Of a DNA stretch of 64,000 bases, positions 25,507 through 33,380 are shown piece by piece (the stretch's first letter is position 1; each line of letters opens with the position of its first letter). Source of the stretch: Pseudomonadota bacterium (GTDB lineage: Bacteria; Pseudomonadota; Gammaproteobacteria; Burkholderiales; Rhodocyclaceae); assembly GCA_018241685.1 (NCBI GenBank), contig JAFEDJ010000046.1:107472-171471 (forward strand), written 5' to 3'. Made by a program: the position numbers and the translations under genes. The notes under the pieces are model-generated. The model was not told where the DNA came from and did no database searches. It was given only the letters and a program-made list of their open reading frames with translations.

Positions 25507-26253
25507 TCAGTCCGCGTGCACGTCGTCGGCAGCCCGGTTGGCGCCGTAGTTGCGCAGCCGGTTCTCGGCTGCGACGCCGAGGATCTTCAGTAGCCAGGGG
25601 GGGGGCGAGTTCTCCATGGCGTGCTGGAACTTGGCGATCACCTCGTCCGCAGTGCCGCCTTCCGCCAGCTTGATCGGGTAAATGTCGGCGCGGATGATCT
25701 TGGCCGCCGCCGGGCCGCCGACCGACACCACGTACACTACGTGGCAGTCGCCGATGAGCTGGGCGCGGAACAGGTTCTTGTCCGGCGCGAAATCGGCCTC
25801 GGCCGTGTGGCGCACATCGATCAGGCGGCTCTCGGTGGGCGACACCTGGTAGACCAGGAAGCGCAGACAGGAGCCGAAGTGCCCGTTGAGCGCCAAGCCG
25901 AAGTCGGAGGCGATGGCGACGCGCACCGAGCCCGGCATGTCGCCTTCGTTGTAGGGTTCGAGCGGCGGCAGGCCCTCGTCGTCATCGGCGTCGCCCCACA
26001 GAATGCGCACCGCCAGCTTCATGGCTTCCAGGCCGATGCCGATGTCTTCGCCGTCCTCTTCGCCGTCGAGGCTGCCGAAGCCGGTCTTCAGGTGGGTGAC
26101 GGTGATGTTGCGCAGGGTCTCGGTGTCGATGCTGTCGCCGAGGCATTCCTGCAGCACTTCGATCAGGCGGGTCAGGCCGATATTGGGCATGGCTCGCGCG
26201 GCAAGGGCCACCCGGAGGGCGGCCTCGCGGGTGATCTTTTCGGGTTTTTCCAT
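25507..26253 (-). CDS. nafY: NafY/NifX-type FeMo-cofactor-binding protein
   Basis: 248 residues. The N-terminal helical region (about 1-100) resembles the NafY domain that binds apo-dinitrogenase. The C-terminal domain (about 110-225) is the dinitrogenase cofactor-binding NifX/NafY fold, seen as VRVAIASDFGLALNGHFGSC with the His-Phe-Gly ligand region, and VVYVVSVGGPAAAKIIRADIYPI. The ATG at 26253 follows GGAG. It is preceded by a sigma-54 promoter and NifA-type sites. It probably carries FeMo-co or NifB-co to apo-nitrogenase. No nif structural genes lie in this window. Confidence 0.85.
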   Translation of the reverse strand: MEKPEKITREAALRVALAARAMPNIGLTRLIEVLQECLGDSIDTETLRNITVTHLKTGFGSLDGEEDGEDIGIGLEAMKLAVRILWGDADDDEGLPPLEPYNEGDMPGSVRVAIASDFGLALNGHFGSCLRFLVYQVSPTESRLIDVRHTAEADFAPDKNLFRAQLIGDCHVVYVVSVGGPAAAKIIRADIYPIKLAEGGTADEVIAKFQHAMENSPPPWLLKILGVAAENRLRNYGANRAADDVHAD

Positions 26254-26292
26254 GGGGGGACTCCGCTCACTTGTGATGTTTCCCCAAGTAAC

Positions 26293-26308
26293 AGCAGATA
26301 CAGTGCCA
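26293..26308 (-). promoter_or_regulatory. Sigma-54 promoter of nafY
   Basis: On the minus strand TGGCACTGTATCTGCT matches TGGCACGNNNNTTGCW at all but two positions, with GG(-24) and GC(-12) at correct spacing. It is 40 bp upstream of the nafY ATG. Confidence 0.75.
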
Positions 26309-26399
26309 GCTCCCGGGGGGGCGTCCGGTGTGCCGTTCAAGTGCTTGTCGGCAAAGCGGAAGTTGCTGGATGCCAGAGCCCGTTCAGGGGCTGGCGAAG

Positions 26400-26415
26400 T
26401 GTCGTTTCAGCGACA
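26400..26415. promoter_or_regulatory. NifA upstream activator site 1
   Basis: TGTCGTTTCAGCGACA is a perfect TGT-N10-ACA with extended dyad (TGTCG/CGACA). It is 92 bp from the nafY promoter and 120 bp from the opposite promoter, the usual activator distance. Confidence 0.75.
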
Positions 26416-26453
26416 AAGCCCGCGTCCGGCGTGGCGGGATTGCGGCGGCGGGA

Positions 26454-26469
26454 TGTCGCCTTCCCGACA
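26454..26469. promoter_or_regulatory. NifA upstream activator site 2
   Basis: TGTCGCCTTCCCGACA is a second perfect TGT-N10-ACA with the same extended arms (TGTCG/CGACA). It lies 66 bp before the plus-strand sigma-54 promoter. Confidence 0.72.
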
Positions 26470-26534
26470 AGCCGGGGGGCGTCAAGGGGGGCGGAATGCC
26501 GTGCCGAGGGGGGCTATCCGGGCCTGAGAGGGCG

Positions 26535-26550
26535 TGGTTCGAAGTTTGCT
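26535..26550 (+). promoter_or_regulatory. Sigma-54 promoter of the 91-residue gene
   Basis: TGGTTCGAAGTTTGCT fits the TGGYACGNNNNTTGCW consensus except for one base, with GG/GC spacing exact. It is 63 bp before the ATG at 26613. Confidence 0.75.
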
Positions 26551-26612
26551 AAGCCTTGTTCGACACCGCCGGATTGCGGCGGTCTTCGACAATGCGACAG
26601 CGGGAGACCCAC

Positions 26613-26888
26613 ATGGATGCAAGAGTTAGCGTGAAGGACAGGAACGGCCGGGCGGTCACCGTGGGCGAGCATGTGCGGATCCTGTCCGTTTCGCCGGATC
26701 CGGACATGGACGAGGACGAACTGGACATGATCATGTTCATGGTCGGGGCGATCTCCGAGGTGGAGAAGATCGACGAGGAGGGCCGTGCCTGGGTGACCAT
26801 GTGGTGGAATTGCGTGGAGACGACGGCGGTGAGCAGCGTCGGCCTGTTTTCGCACGAAATGGAATGGGTGCCGCCGGAACTGGGCTGA
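26613..26888 (+). CDS. NifA/RpoN-controlled small SH3-like protein
   Basis: 91 residues, acidic, no signal. It opens with short beta-strands, VTVGEHVRILSVSP, then an acidic DMDEDELD stretch and a tryptophan-rich strand (VTMWWNCVE). The pattern suggests a small SH3/NifZ-like barrel, but identity to NifZ or NifT is not convincing. ATG with GGGAGA six bases upstream. The sigma-54 promoter and NifA-type sites imply expression with nitrogenase. No function is assigned. Confidence 0.75.
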   Translation: MDARVSVKDRNGRAVTVGEHVRILSVSPDPDMDEDELDMIMFMVGAISEVEKIDEEGRAWVTMWWNCVETTAVSSVGLFSHEMEWVPPELG

Positions 26889-26912
26889 ATTACCTGTGTG
26901 ACGTGGTGTATC

Positions 26913-26947
26913 GGACCGTCAAGAATAAATGGGAATATGTCGATAAA
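26913..26947 (+). promoter_or_regulatory. Possible sigma-28 promoter of second chemoreceptor
   Basis: GTCGATAA (26940-26947) resembles the FliA -10 GCCGATAA. The best -35 upstream (TCAAGAAT) is imperfect and one base off spacing. It is located 50 bp before the chemoreceptor ATG. Confidence 0.35.
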
Positions 26948-26996
26948 GTGATATTCCTCGTTTTTCTGGCGGTTCTGCTGAATCGCCTCACGGATC

Positions 26997-28613
26997 ATGT
27001 TCGCCCGACTGCCCATCAAAACCCGTCTTTTTCTGCTTCTTCTCCTGAACGGACTCCTGTTTATTGCCGCCGTTGGCGCGCTGCTTCTGCAGATGGACTG
27101 GAATCAGGAGCGAATCACCCGTTTTCTCGACTCCGATCTCGCCCTCGAACGTAACCTCGGAGACGCCTATTCTCAGGGGCTCCAGATCGGTCAGGCGCTA
27201 CGCAACATCCTTCTCGATCCAGCCAATGAAAAGGGCTATGCGAATTACAACAAGGCCCGGGCGCAATTCGACGAAGCGATGCAAGCTATTGCCAGGGCGG
27301 ATGGAATGGCGAGTAGCCGGGAGATCGTGGCTGCGGCCGAGGCCTGGCATCCACTGCGGGATGAGGTGCTGGGGCGTGTCAAGCGCGGAGAGCTGGAGGC
27401 TGCCAAGGCTTATCTGGTTGGCGATGAAACGCCGCGTTGGCGGGTCTTGCGGGAAGGCTTGCTGAAGGCTCGCGAGGACGCTCGAACGCGCGCCCAGGAA
27501 ACCCGTCAGATTCTCGATGACGGGTATAAGAGTGCGCGGGCGAAGGCTTTTGTACTGGGAACGGTTTTGCTGCTGTTCAGTCTGGCGGCCACTGCCTGGA
27601 TCAGTCGAGGGCTTTTGCGGCAACTCGGTGGCGAGCCGGCTGTCGCTGTGACGGTGGTGCGGCGCATTGCCCATGGAGACCTGTCCGAAAGAGTACCGCT
27701 CTCGCCGGGGGAGGATGGCTCCAGCCTGCTTGCTGCCATGCAGAACATGCAGGTTGACCTGTCGGCGGAAATTGGAAAGGTGCGGGATACCGCCGGACGC
27801 TTGAGCAACACCGTGGATGTGGTGCGGGGAAATTCGGATGCCGTGACCCGCGTGTCCCGCGCCCAGAATGACGCGTCGGTGGCCATGGCCAACGCCATCG
27901 GTACCCTGGCGCACAGTATCGGTGATGTGGACCAGGGCGCAGCCGAGGCCGGTCGCCTGGCCAGCGCAAGTACCGAGGGTGCTCAGCGTACGATTGCCCG
28001 TATCGCGGATGTTGAAGCGGTGATCGGAGAAATGGCCGGCAGGATGCAGGCCTCTTCGAAGATCATCGAGCAACTGGGAGGGCAGTCCGATGAAATCTCG
28101 CAGATTGTCACGGCCATCAAGGAGATTGCTGATCAGACCAACCTGCTGGCCCTGAATGCCGCGATTGAGGCTGCCCGGGCGGGCGAGCAAGGGCGGGGGT
28201 TTGCGGTCGTTGCCGACGAGGTGCGCAAGCTGTCGGAGCGGACCGGGGCTGCCACGCAGGAAATCGCATCCATGATTTCCCGTCTTCAGGAGAGCAGCCG
28301 TGGTGCTGTCGAGAGCGTCTCGGAGACGGTGGCGATGGCGGGCAGTAGCGTCGATAAGGTGAGCACTGCGAAGGACGCGATTGCCGAGCTCGGGAGGATC
28401 GTGGGACAAGTGCATGATCTGGTGGCATCGATCAGCACCGCGATGCATGAGCAGCATCGTGCCTGCGACGCGCTGTCGGAGCAGATCAATGGCATCAGTC
28501 GTATGGGCGACGAGAACCACCAGGCCAGTGTCGAGACGCTGCGTGAAGTCGAGGCGCTGGCCCGCGTCGCTGTTGATCTCGAAGAGAGCGTGCGTCGTTT
28601 CCGTCTCGGCTAG
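26997..28613 (+). CDS. Methyl-accepting chemotaxis protein
   Basis: 538-residue transducer. TM1 is at about residues 9-31; a helical periplasmic domain of the four-helix-bundle type with NILLDP and KAYLVGDETP segments follows to about 180; TM2 is at about 183-204, then HAMP and a signalling domain with QTNLLALNAAIEAARAGEQGRGFAVVADEVRKLSERT. Ligand unknown. It lies between the nitrogen-fixation unit and the hydrogenase operon. Its stop overlaps that of the convergent GNAT gene at CTAG. Confidence 0.9.
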   Translation: MFARLPIKTRLFLLLLLNGLLFIAAVGALLLQMDWNQERITRFLDSDLALERNLGDAYSQGLQIGQALRNILLDPANEKGYANYNKARAQFDEAMQAIARADGMASSREIVAAAEAWHPLRDEVLGRVKRGELEAAKAYLVGDETPRWRVLREGLLKAREDARTRAQETRQILDDGYKSARAKAFVLGTVLLLFSLAATAWISRGLLRQLGGEPAVAVTVVRRIAHGDLSERVPLSPGEDGSSLLAAMQNMQVDLSAEIGKVRDTAGRLSNTVDVVRGNSDAVTRVSRAQNDASVAMANAIGTLAHSIGDVDQGAAEAGRLASASTEGAQRTIARIADVEAVIGEMAGRMQASSKIIEQLGGQSDEISQIVTAIKEIADQTNLLALNAAIEAARAGEQGRGFAVVADEVRKLSERTGAATQEIASMISRLQESSRGAVESVSETVAMAGSSVDKVSTAKDAIAELGRIVGQVHDLVASISTAMHEQHRACDALSEQINGISRMGDENHQASVETLREVEALARVAVDLEESVRRFRLG

Positions 28614-29110
28614 AGCTTTTTTTCCATGAACAAGGCCTGGCCCATGGCCGGGTCGAGCTGGTAGCCCGCGAAGCCGCTGTTCAGGTAGGCCTGGCGGGCG
28701 CCGGCATTGCCTTCGAGCACCTCGAGGGTCAGCTTGCAGCAGTCCCGCTGCCGTGCCACCTGCTCGGCGTGGGCCAGCAAGGCCGTGGCGATGCCGCGGC
28801 GGCGGAAGTCCTCATGCACGATGATGTCGTGCACATTCAACAGCGGTTTGCCGGCGAAGGTGGAGAAGCCCTCCACGCAGTTGATCAGCCCGGCGGCCTG
28901 CCGCTCCCCCTTCTTGTTCCAGTAGGCGATGAAGCTCAGCACGGTTGGGCGGCGGCGCAGCTCGTCCGGCAGGCGTGCGCGCAATTCGTCGCCCATGGCC
29001 TGGCCGCTGCCGGTGGGGCCGCGCATGTAGTGGTCGAGCAAGTCGAGGAAATCGTCGCGCTGGGCTTCGTCGTCGAAGTCGACGGCCTGGATGGAAAGGT
29101 CGCTCATCAT
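28610..29110 (-). CDS. GNAT family N-acetyltransferase
   Basis: 166 residues. The acetyl-CoA loop is seen in VHEDFRRRGIATALLAHAEQVAR (the RRxGIA pyrophosphate-binding turn), followed by the typical EVLEGNAGARQAYLNSGFAGYQL strand-helix. Two adjacent ATG codons (29110, 29107) are possible starts. The substrate is unknown. It is convergent with the chemoreceptor and divergent from the hydrogenase operon. Confidence 0.85.
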   Translation of the reverse strand: MMSDLSIQAVDFDDEAQRDDFLDLLDHYMRGPTGSGQAMGDELRARLPDELRRRPTVLSFIAYWNKKGERQAAGLINCVEGFSTFAGKPLLNVHDIIVHEDFRRRGIATALLAHAEQVARQRDCCKLTLEVLEGNAGARQAYLNSGFAGYQLDPAMGQALFMEKKL

Positions 29111-29278
29111 GGGTATCGGAAAACTCGGGTTTATGTCGTTGGGTTTGTGTCGGACTGGATGTCTGGTTTCCGTTTGACCGGTCAGTCGATTACCAGTCTC
29201 CCGGCGCGGTCGGTGCGGCAGCCCGTCGTAAAACAATAAGGCCTTGTCGGATAAGGGTTTTTACGGCCTGCCAAAATT

Positions 29279-29294
29279 GGGCACGCTTTTTGTT
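29279..29294 (+). promoter_or_regulatory. hupS: Sigma-54-like promoter of hupSLC
   Basis: GGGCACGCTTTTTGTT against TGGCACGNNNNTTGCW: GGCACG and TTG match with exact spacing; the -12 C is T. It sits about 98 bp before the hupS ATG. HoxA, an NtrC-type activator of such promoters, is encoded at 49.6 kb. The rest of the 281-bp spacer shows no other clear site. Confidence 0.6.
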
Positions 29295-29391
29295 AAATCC
29301 CCTCTCGCCATGTGCGACCGTGCCGGCCCGCTTGCGTCGCGATAGATCAGAACATATCCGGGCCCGATGTTCCACCAGGGGGTTGGTATCC

Positions 29392-30486
29392 ATGACTGAA
29401 ACGTTCTACGAAGTGCTGCGGCGGCAGGGCATCACGCGCCGCAGCTTCATGAAATTCTGCAGCCTGACGGCCACCTCGCTGGGCCTCGGCAGCGCTTTCG
29501 TACCCAAGATCGCCCACGCGCTGGAAAACAAGCCGCGCACGCCGGTGATCTGGCTGCACGGTCTGGAGTGCACCTGCTGCTCGGAGTCCTTCATCCGCTC
29601 GGCCCATCCGCTGACCAAGGACGTGGTGCTGTCGATGCTGTCTCTCGATTACGACGACACGCTGATGGCGGCTGCCGGCCACCAGGCCGAGGCGATCATC
29701 GAAGAGGTCAAGAAGAAGTACAAGGGCAACTACATCGTCGCCGTCGAAGGCAATCCGCCGCTCAACGAGGACGGCATGTTCTGCATCCACGGAGGTCGTC
29801 CCTTCGTGGAAGTGCTGAAGGAAACCTGTGCCGACGCCAAGGCCATCATCAGCTGGGGTGCCTGCGCGTCCTACGGCTGTGTGCAGGCCGCCAAGCCGAA
29901 CCCGACCCGTGCGACGCCGGTGCACAAGGTCATCACCGACAAGCCCATCGTGCGCGTGCCCGGCTGCCCGCCGATCGCCGAAGTGATGACCGGCGTGGTC
30001 ACCTACATGCTGACCTTCGACAAGATTCCCGAGCTGGACCGCCAGGGCCGCCCGAAGATGTTCTACGGCCAGCGCATCCACGACAAGTGCTACCGCCGTC
30101 CGCACTTCGACGCCGGCCAGTTCGTCGAAAACTGGGACGACGACGCGGCGCGCAAGGGCTATTGCCTCTACAAAATGGGCTGCAAGGGCCCGACCACCTA
30201 CAACGCCTGCTCGTCGATGCGCTGGAACGGCGGCGTCAGCTGGCCGGTGCAGTCCGGCCACGGCTGCATCGGCTGCTCGGAAGACGGCTTCTGGGACAAG
30301 GGCAGCTTCTACGACCGCGTCACGGACATCAAGCAGTTCGCCATCGAAGGCAATGCCGACAAGGTTGGCGGCACGGCGGCTGGCGTGGTCGGCGCGGCGG
30401 TTGCCGCCCATGCCGCGGTGACGGCGCTGGCACGGGCCCGTAGCGACAAGCAGGGCGACAATCAGAATTCGGGAGATAAACAATGA
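29392..30486 (+). CDS. hupS: Uptake [NiFe] hydrogenase small subunit
   Basis: 364-residue electron-transfer subunit with three Fe-S clusters. The twin-arginine signal TRRSFMKF (Arg16-Arg17) exports the folded heterodimer. Cluster ligands include LECTCCSES and CxGCP in PGCPPIAEV, then GCKGPTTYNAC and GHGCIGCSE. The C-terminal hydrophobic AAGVVGAAVAAHAAVTALA helix anchors it to the membrane next to cytochrome b. The start is the ATG at 29392 behind AGGGGG; it overlaps hupL by four bases. Confidence 0.97.
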   Translation: MTETFYEVLRRQGITRRSFMKFCSLTATSLGLGSAFVPKIAHALENKPRTPVIWLHGLECTCCSESFIRSAHPLTKDVVLSMLSLDYDDTLMAAAGHQAEAIIEEVKKKYKGNYIVAVEGNPPLNEDGMFCIHGGRPFVEVLKETCADAKAIISWGACASYGCVQAAKPNPTRATPVHKVITDKPIVRVPGCPPIAEVMTGVVTYMLTFDKIPELDRQGRPKMFYGQRIHDKCYRRPHFDAGQFVENWDDDAARKGYCLYKMGCKGPTTYNACSSMRWNGGVSWPVQSGHGCIGCSEDGFWDKGSFYDRVTDIKQFAIEGNADKVGGTAAGVVGAAVAAHAAVTALARARSDKQGDNQNSGDKQ

Positions 30487-32273
30487 CTGTGCTTGAAACC
30501 CAGGGCTTCAAGCTCGATAACTCCGGCAAGCGCGTGGTGGTCGATCCGGTATGCCGGATCGAGGGCCACATGCGCGTCGAGGTGAACATCGACGACAAGA
30601 ACGTGATCCGCAACGCGGTGTCCACCGGCACCATGTGGCGCGGGCTGGAGGTCATCCTGAAGGGCCGCGATCCCCGCGATGCGTGGGCCTTCACCGAGCG
30701 CATCTGCGGCGTGTGTACCGGCACCCATGCGCTGACGTCCGTGCGCGCGGTGGAAGATGCCTTGGCGATCCAGATCCCTGAGAACGCCAACATCATCCGC
30801 AACCTGATGCAGCTCAACCTGTACATCCACGACCACCTGGTGCATTTCTACCACCTGCACGCGCTGGACTGGGTGGATGTGGTGTCGGCGCTGAAGGCCG
30901 ATCCGAAGAAGACCTCCGAGCTTGCCCAGAGCATTTCCAGCTGGCCGCTGTCTTCGCCGGGGTATTTCCGCGACGTGCAGAACCGCCTGAAAAAGTTCGT
31001 CGAATCCGGCCAGCTCGGTCCCTTCATGAACGGCTACTGGGGCAATCCGGCCTACAAGCTGCCGCCGGAAGCCAACCTGATGGCGGTCACCCACTACCTG
31101 GAAGCACTGGATTTCCAGAAGGACATCGTCAAGGTTCATACCATCTTCGGCGGCAAGAATCCGCACCCGAACTGGCTGGTCGGCGGCGTGCCCTGCGCGA
31201 TCAATCTCGAAGGCACCGGTGCGGTCGGAGCGATCAACATGGAGCGCCTGAACCTGGTCAGCTCCATCATCGACCGCTGCATCGACTTCATCGACAACGT
31301 CTACATCCCGGACCTGAAGGCCATCGCCAGCTTCTACAAGGACTGGACCTATGGCGGCGGTATTTCGTCCCAGGCGCTGCTGTCCTACGGCGACATCCCC
31401 GACAAGGCCAACGATTACTCCGCCTCCAGCCTGCTGCTGCCGCGCGGTGCGATCATCGGCGGCGATCTGACCAAGATCCACGAGGTGGACCTGAAGGATC
31501 CGGAGCAGATCCAGGAATTCGTCGCCCACAGCTGGTACAAGTACGCCGACGAGTCCAAGGGCCTGCATCCCTTCGACGGCATCACCGAGCCGCACTTCGA
31601 GCTCGGCAAGAACACCAAGGGCACCAAGACCCGGATCGAGAGCCTCGACGAAGCCGGCAAGTACTCGTGGATCAAGGCGCCGCGCTGGCGCGGCAACGCG
31701 ATGGAGGTCGGCCCGCTGGCCCGCTACGTGATCGGCTACGTACAGAAGAACCCGGAGTTCAAGGAGCCTGTCGACAAGCTGCTGTCCGATCTGGGCCTGC
31801 CGCTGCAGGCGATCTTCTCGACCCTCGGCCGCACCGCGGCGCGGGGCCTGGAGGCATCGTGGGCGGCCCACAAGTCGCGCTACTTCTTCGACAAGCTGAT
31901 CGCCAACCTGAAGGCCGGCGACCTCAACACGGCCAACATCGACAAGTGGGAGCCCAGCAAGTGGCCGGCCGAAACCAAGGGCGCTGGCTTCACCGAGGCG
32001 CCGCGCGGCGCGCTGGGGCACTGGATCAAGATCAAGGACGGCCGCATCGACAACTACCAGGCCGTGGTGCCGACCACCTGGAACGGCGGTCCGCGCGACG
32101 ACAAGGGGCAGATCGGCGCCTTCGAGGCTTCGCTGATGAACACCCCGGTGGCCAAGCCCGACGAGCCGCTGGAGATCCTGCGCACGCTGCATTCCTTCGA
32201 TCCCTGCCTGGCCTGCTCCACCCACGTGATGGCGCCGGATGGGCAGGAAATGGCGTCAGTCAAGGTCCGTTAA
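30483..32273 (+). CDS. hupL: Uptake [NiFe] hydrogenase large subunit
   Basis: 596-residue catalytic subunit oxidising H2. The active-site cysteine pairs are RICGVC near the N-terminus and DPCLACSTH near the C-terminus. A 15-residue tail (VMAPDGQEMASVKVR) follows the last His and should be removed by HupD after nickel insertion. It belongs to group 1 membrane-bound hydrogenases. The ATG overlaps the hupS stop (atga). Confidence 0.97.
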   Translation: MTVLETQGFKLDNSGKRVVVDPVCRIEGHMRVEVNIDDKNVIRNAVSTGTMWRGLEVILKGRDPRDAWAFTERICGVCTGTHALTSVRAVEDALAIQIPENANIIRNLMQLNLYIHDHLVHFYHLHALDWVDVVSALKADPKKTSELAQSISSWPLSSPGYFRDVQNRLKKFVESGQLGPFMNGYWGNPAYKLPPEANLMAVTHYLEALDFQKDIVKVHTIFGGKNPHPNWLVGGVPCAINLEGTGAVGAINMERLNLVSSIIDRCIDFIDNVYIPDLKAIASFYKDWTYGGGISSQALLSYGDIPDKANDYSASSLLLPRGAIIGGDLTKIHEVDLKDPEQIQEFVAHSWYKYADESKGLHPFDGITEPHFELGKNTKGTKTRIESLDEAGKYSWIKAPRWRGNAMEVGPLARYVIGYVQKNPEFKEPVDKLLSDLGLPLQAIFSTLGRTAARGLEASWAAHKSRYFFDKLIANLKAGDLNTANIDKWEPSKWPAETKGAGFTEAPRGALGHWIKIKDGRIDNYQAVVPTTWNGGPRDDKGQIGAFEASLMNTPVAKPDEPLEILRTLHSFDPCLACSTHVMAPDGQEMASVKVR

Positions 32274-32283
32274 GGAGCTGATC

Positions 32284-32988
32284 ATGCTGTCACAACAGGA
32301 CATGCTGGAGGCCGAAAGGCACGGCCGGCAGGTACGCTCGATCTACGTCTATGAAGCCCCGGTGCGCCTGTGGCACTGGATCAACGCGCTGGCGATGGTG
32401 GTGCTGGCGGTCAGCGGTTACTTCATCGGCAAGCCGCTGCCGACGATGCCGGGCGAGGCGTCCGACAACTTCCTGCTCGGTTACATCCGCTTTGCCCATT
32501 TCGCCGCGGCTTACATCTTCGCGGTAGGCCTGGCCGGGCGGGTGTATTGGGCTTTCGTCGGCAACCACCACTCGCGCCAGATCTTCAAGCTGCCGATCTT
32601 CAACGGCCACTGGTGGAGCGAAGTGTTCTTCGAACTGCGCTGGTATCTGTTCCTCGAGAAGCAACCGAAGAAGTATGTCGGCCATAACCCGATGGCCCAG
32701 CTGATGATGTTCTTCTTCTTCACCGTGCTGGCCTTCGGCATGCTGTGCACCGGCTTTGCGCTATACGGCGAAGGGTTGGGTCTGGGTTCCTGGGCCGACC
32801 GCCTGTTCGGCTGGGTGATCCCCATGCTTGGCGGCTCGATGCAGACCCACAGCCTGCACCGGCTGGGCATGTGGATCATGATGAGCTTCGTCGTCGTGCA
32901 TGTGTATGCGGCGATCCGCGAGGACATCATGAGCCGCCAGAGCCTGATCTCGACGATGATCTCGGGCTGGCGGATGTTCAAGGATTGA
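32284..32988 (+). CDS. hupC: Hydrogenase b-type cytochrome subunit
   Basis: 234-residue membrane dihaem cytochrome b that anchors HupSL and passes electrons to quinone. It has four hydrophobic helices with haem-ligand histidines in RLWHWINALAM, FAHFAAAYIF and LHRLGMWIMMSFVVVHVY. The ATG follows AAGGAG. It is the last gene of the structural operon before an intruding gene pair. Confidence 0.95.
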   Translation: MLSQQDMLEAERHGRQVRSIYVYEAPVRLWHWINALAMVVLAVSGYFIGKPLPTMPGEASDNFLLGYIRFAHFAAAYIFAVGLAGRVYWAFVGNHHSRQIFKLPIFNGHWWSEVFFELRWYLFLEKQPKKYVGHNPMAQLMMFFFFTVLAFGMLCTGFALYGEGLGLGSWADRLFGWVIPMLGGSMQTHSLHRLGMWIMMSFVVVHVYAAIREDIMSRQSLISTMISGWRMFKD

Positions 32989-33008
32989 GTGTTGCGCACC
33001 CTCGCGCA

Positions 33009-33380
33009 ATGACCCGCAAGGTCTCCCTCCCCGGGCCGGACCGTCCCTGGCAACAGGGCGTTCCGGCCTTTCTGCGTCTACGCCCGGGGCGGCGTCCGCT
33101 GCATCCGGGCTTGTTTCTGGAGAGTCGTTTCCTGGTGCCGTTGGGCATCACCCAGGATGCGCTGGCGAAGGCGCTGGGAATCTCCCGGCGCCGGGTCAAT
33201 GAGCTGGTGCGCGGCAAGCGTGCCGTGACGCCGGATACGGCGGTGCGGCTGGCGCTGCTGTTCCAACTGGAGCCGGCTTTCTGGCTGGGGCTGCAGCTGC
33301 AGTGGGATCTGTATCGGGAATGCCGGGCTGTGACTGGCAGCCAGGGCAGCGTTACGGGAGCTGCGACATCAGGTGGATGA
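33009..33380 (+). CDS. HigA/VapI-type XRE family DNA-binding protein, orphan
   Basis: 123 residues. The HigA-family core reads RRPLHPGLFLESRFLVPLGI, then TQDALAKALGISRRRVNELVRGKRAVTPDTAVRLALLF, a helix-turn-helix, and PAFWLGLQLQWDLY. No HigB toxin is seen on either side, so it may be a stand-alone regulator or a relic antitoxin. It starts 21 bp after hupC in the same direction and overlaps the 3' end of the convergent repeat protein gene by 29 bp. Confidence 0.75.
   Translation: MTRKVSLPGPDRPWQQGVPAFLRLRPGRRPLHPGLFLESRFLVPLGITQDALAKALGISRRRVNELVRGKRAVTPDTAVRLALLFQLEPAFWLGLQLQWDLYRECRAVTGSQGSVTGAATSGG

Larger units (their letters stand above)
26254..26612. other. Divergent NifA/RpoN control region
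   Basis: 359 bp without a gene, between nafY and the 91-residue protein. It holds a sigma-54 promoter facing each way (minus 26293-26308; plus 26535-26550) and two TGT-N10-ACA sites between them (26400-26415, 26454-26469). Nothing else was recognised. Confidence 0.75.
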
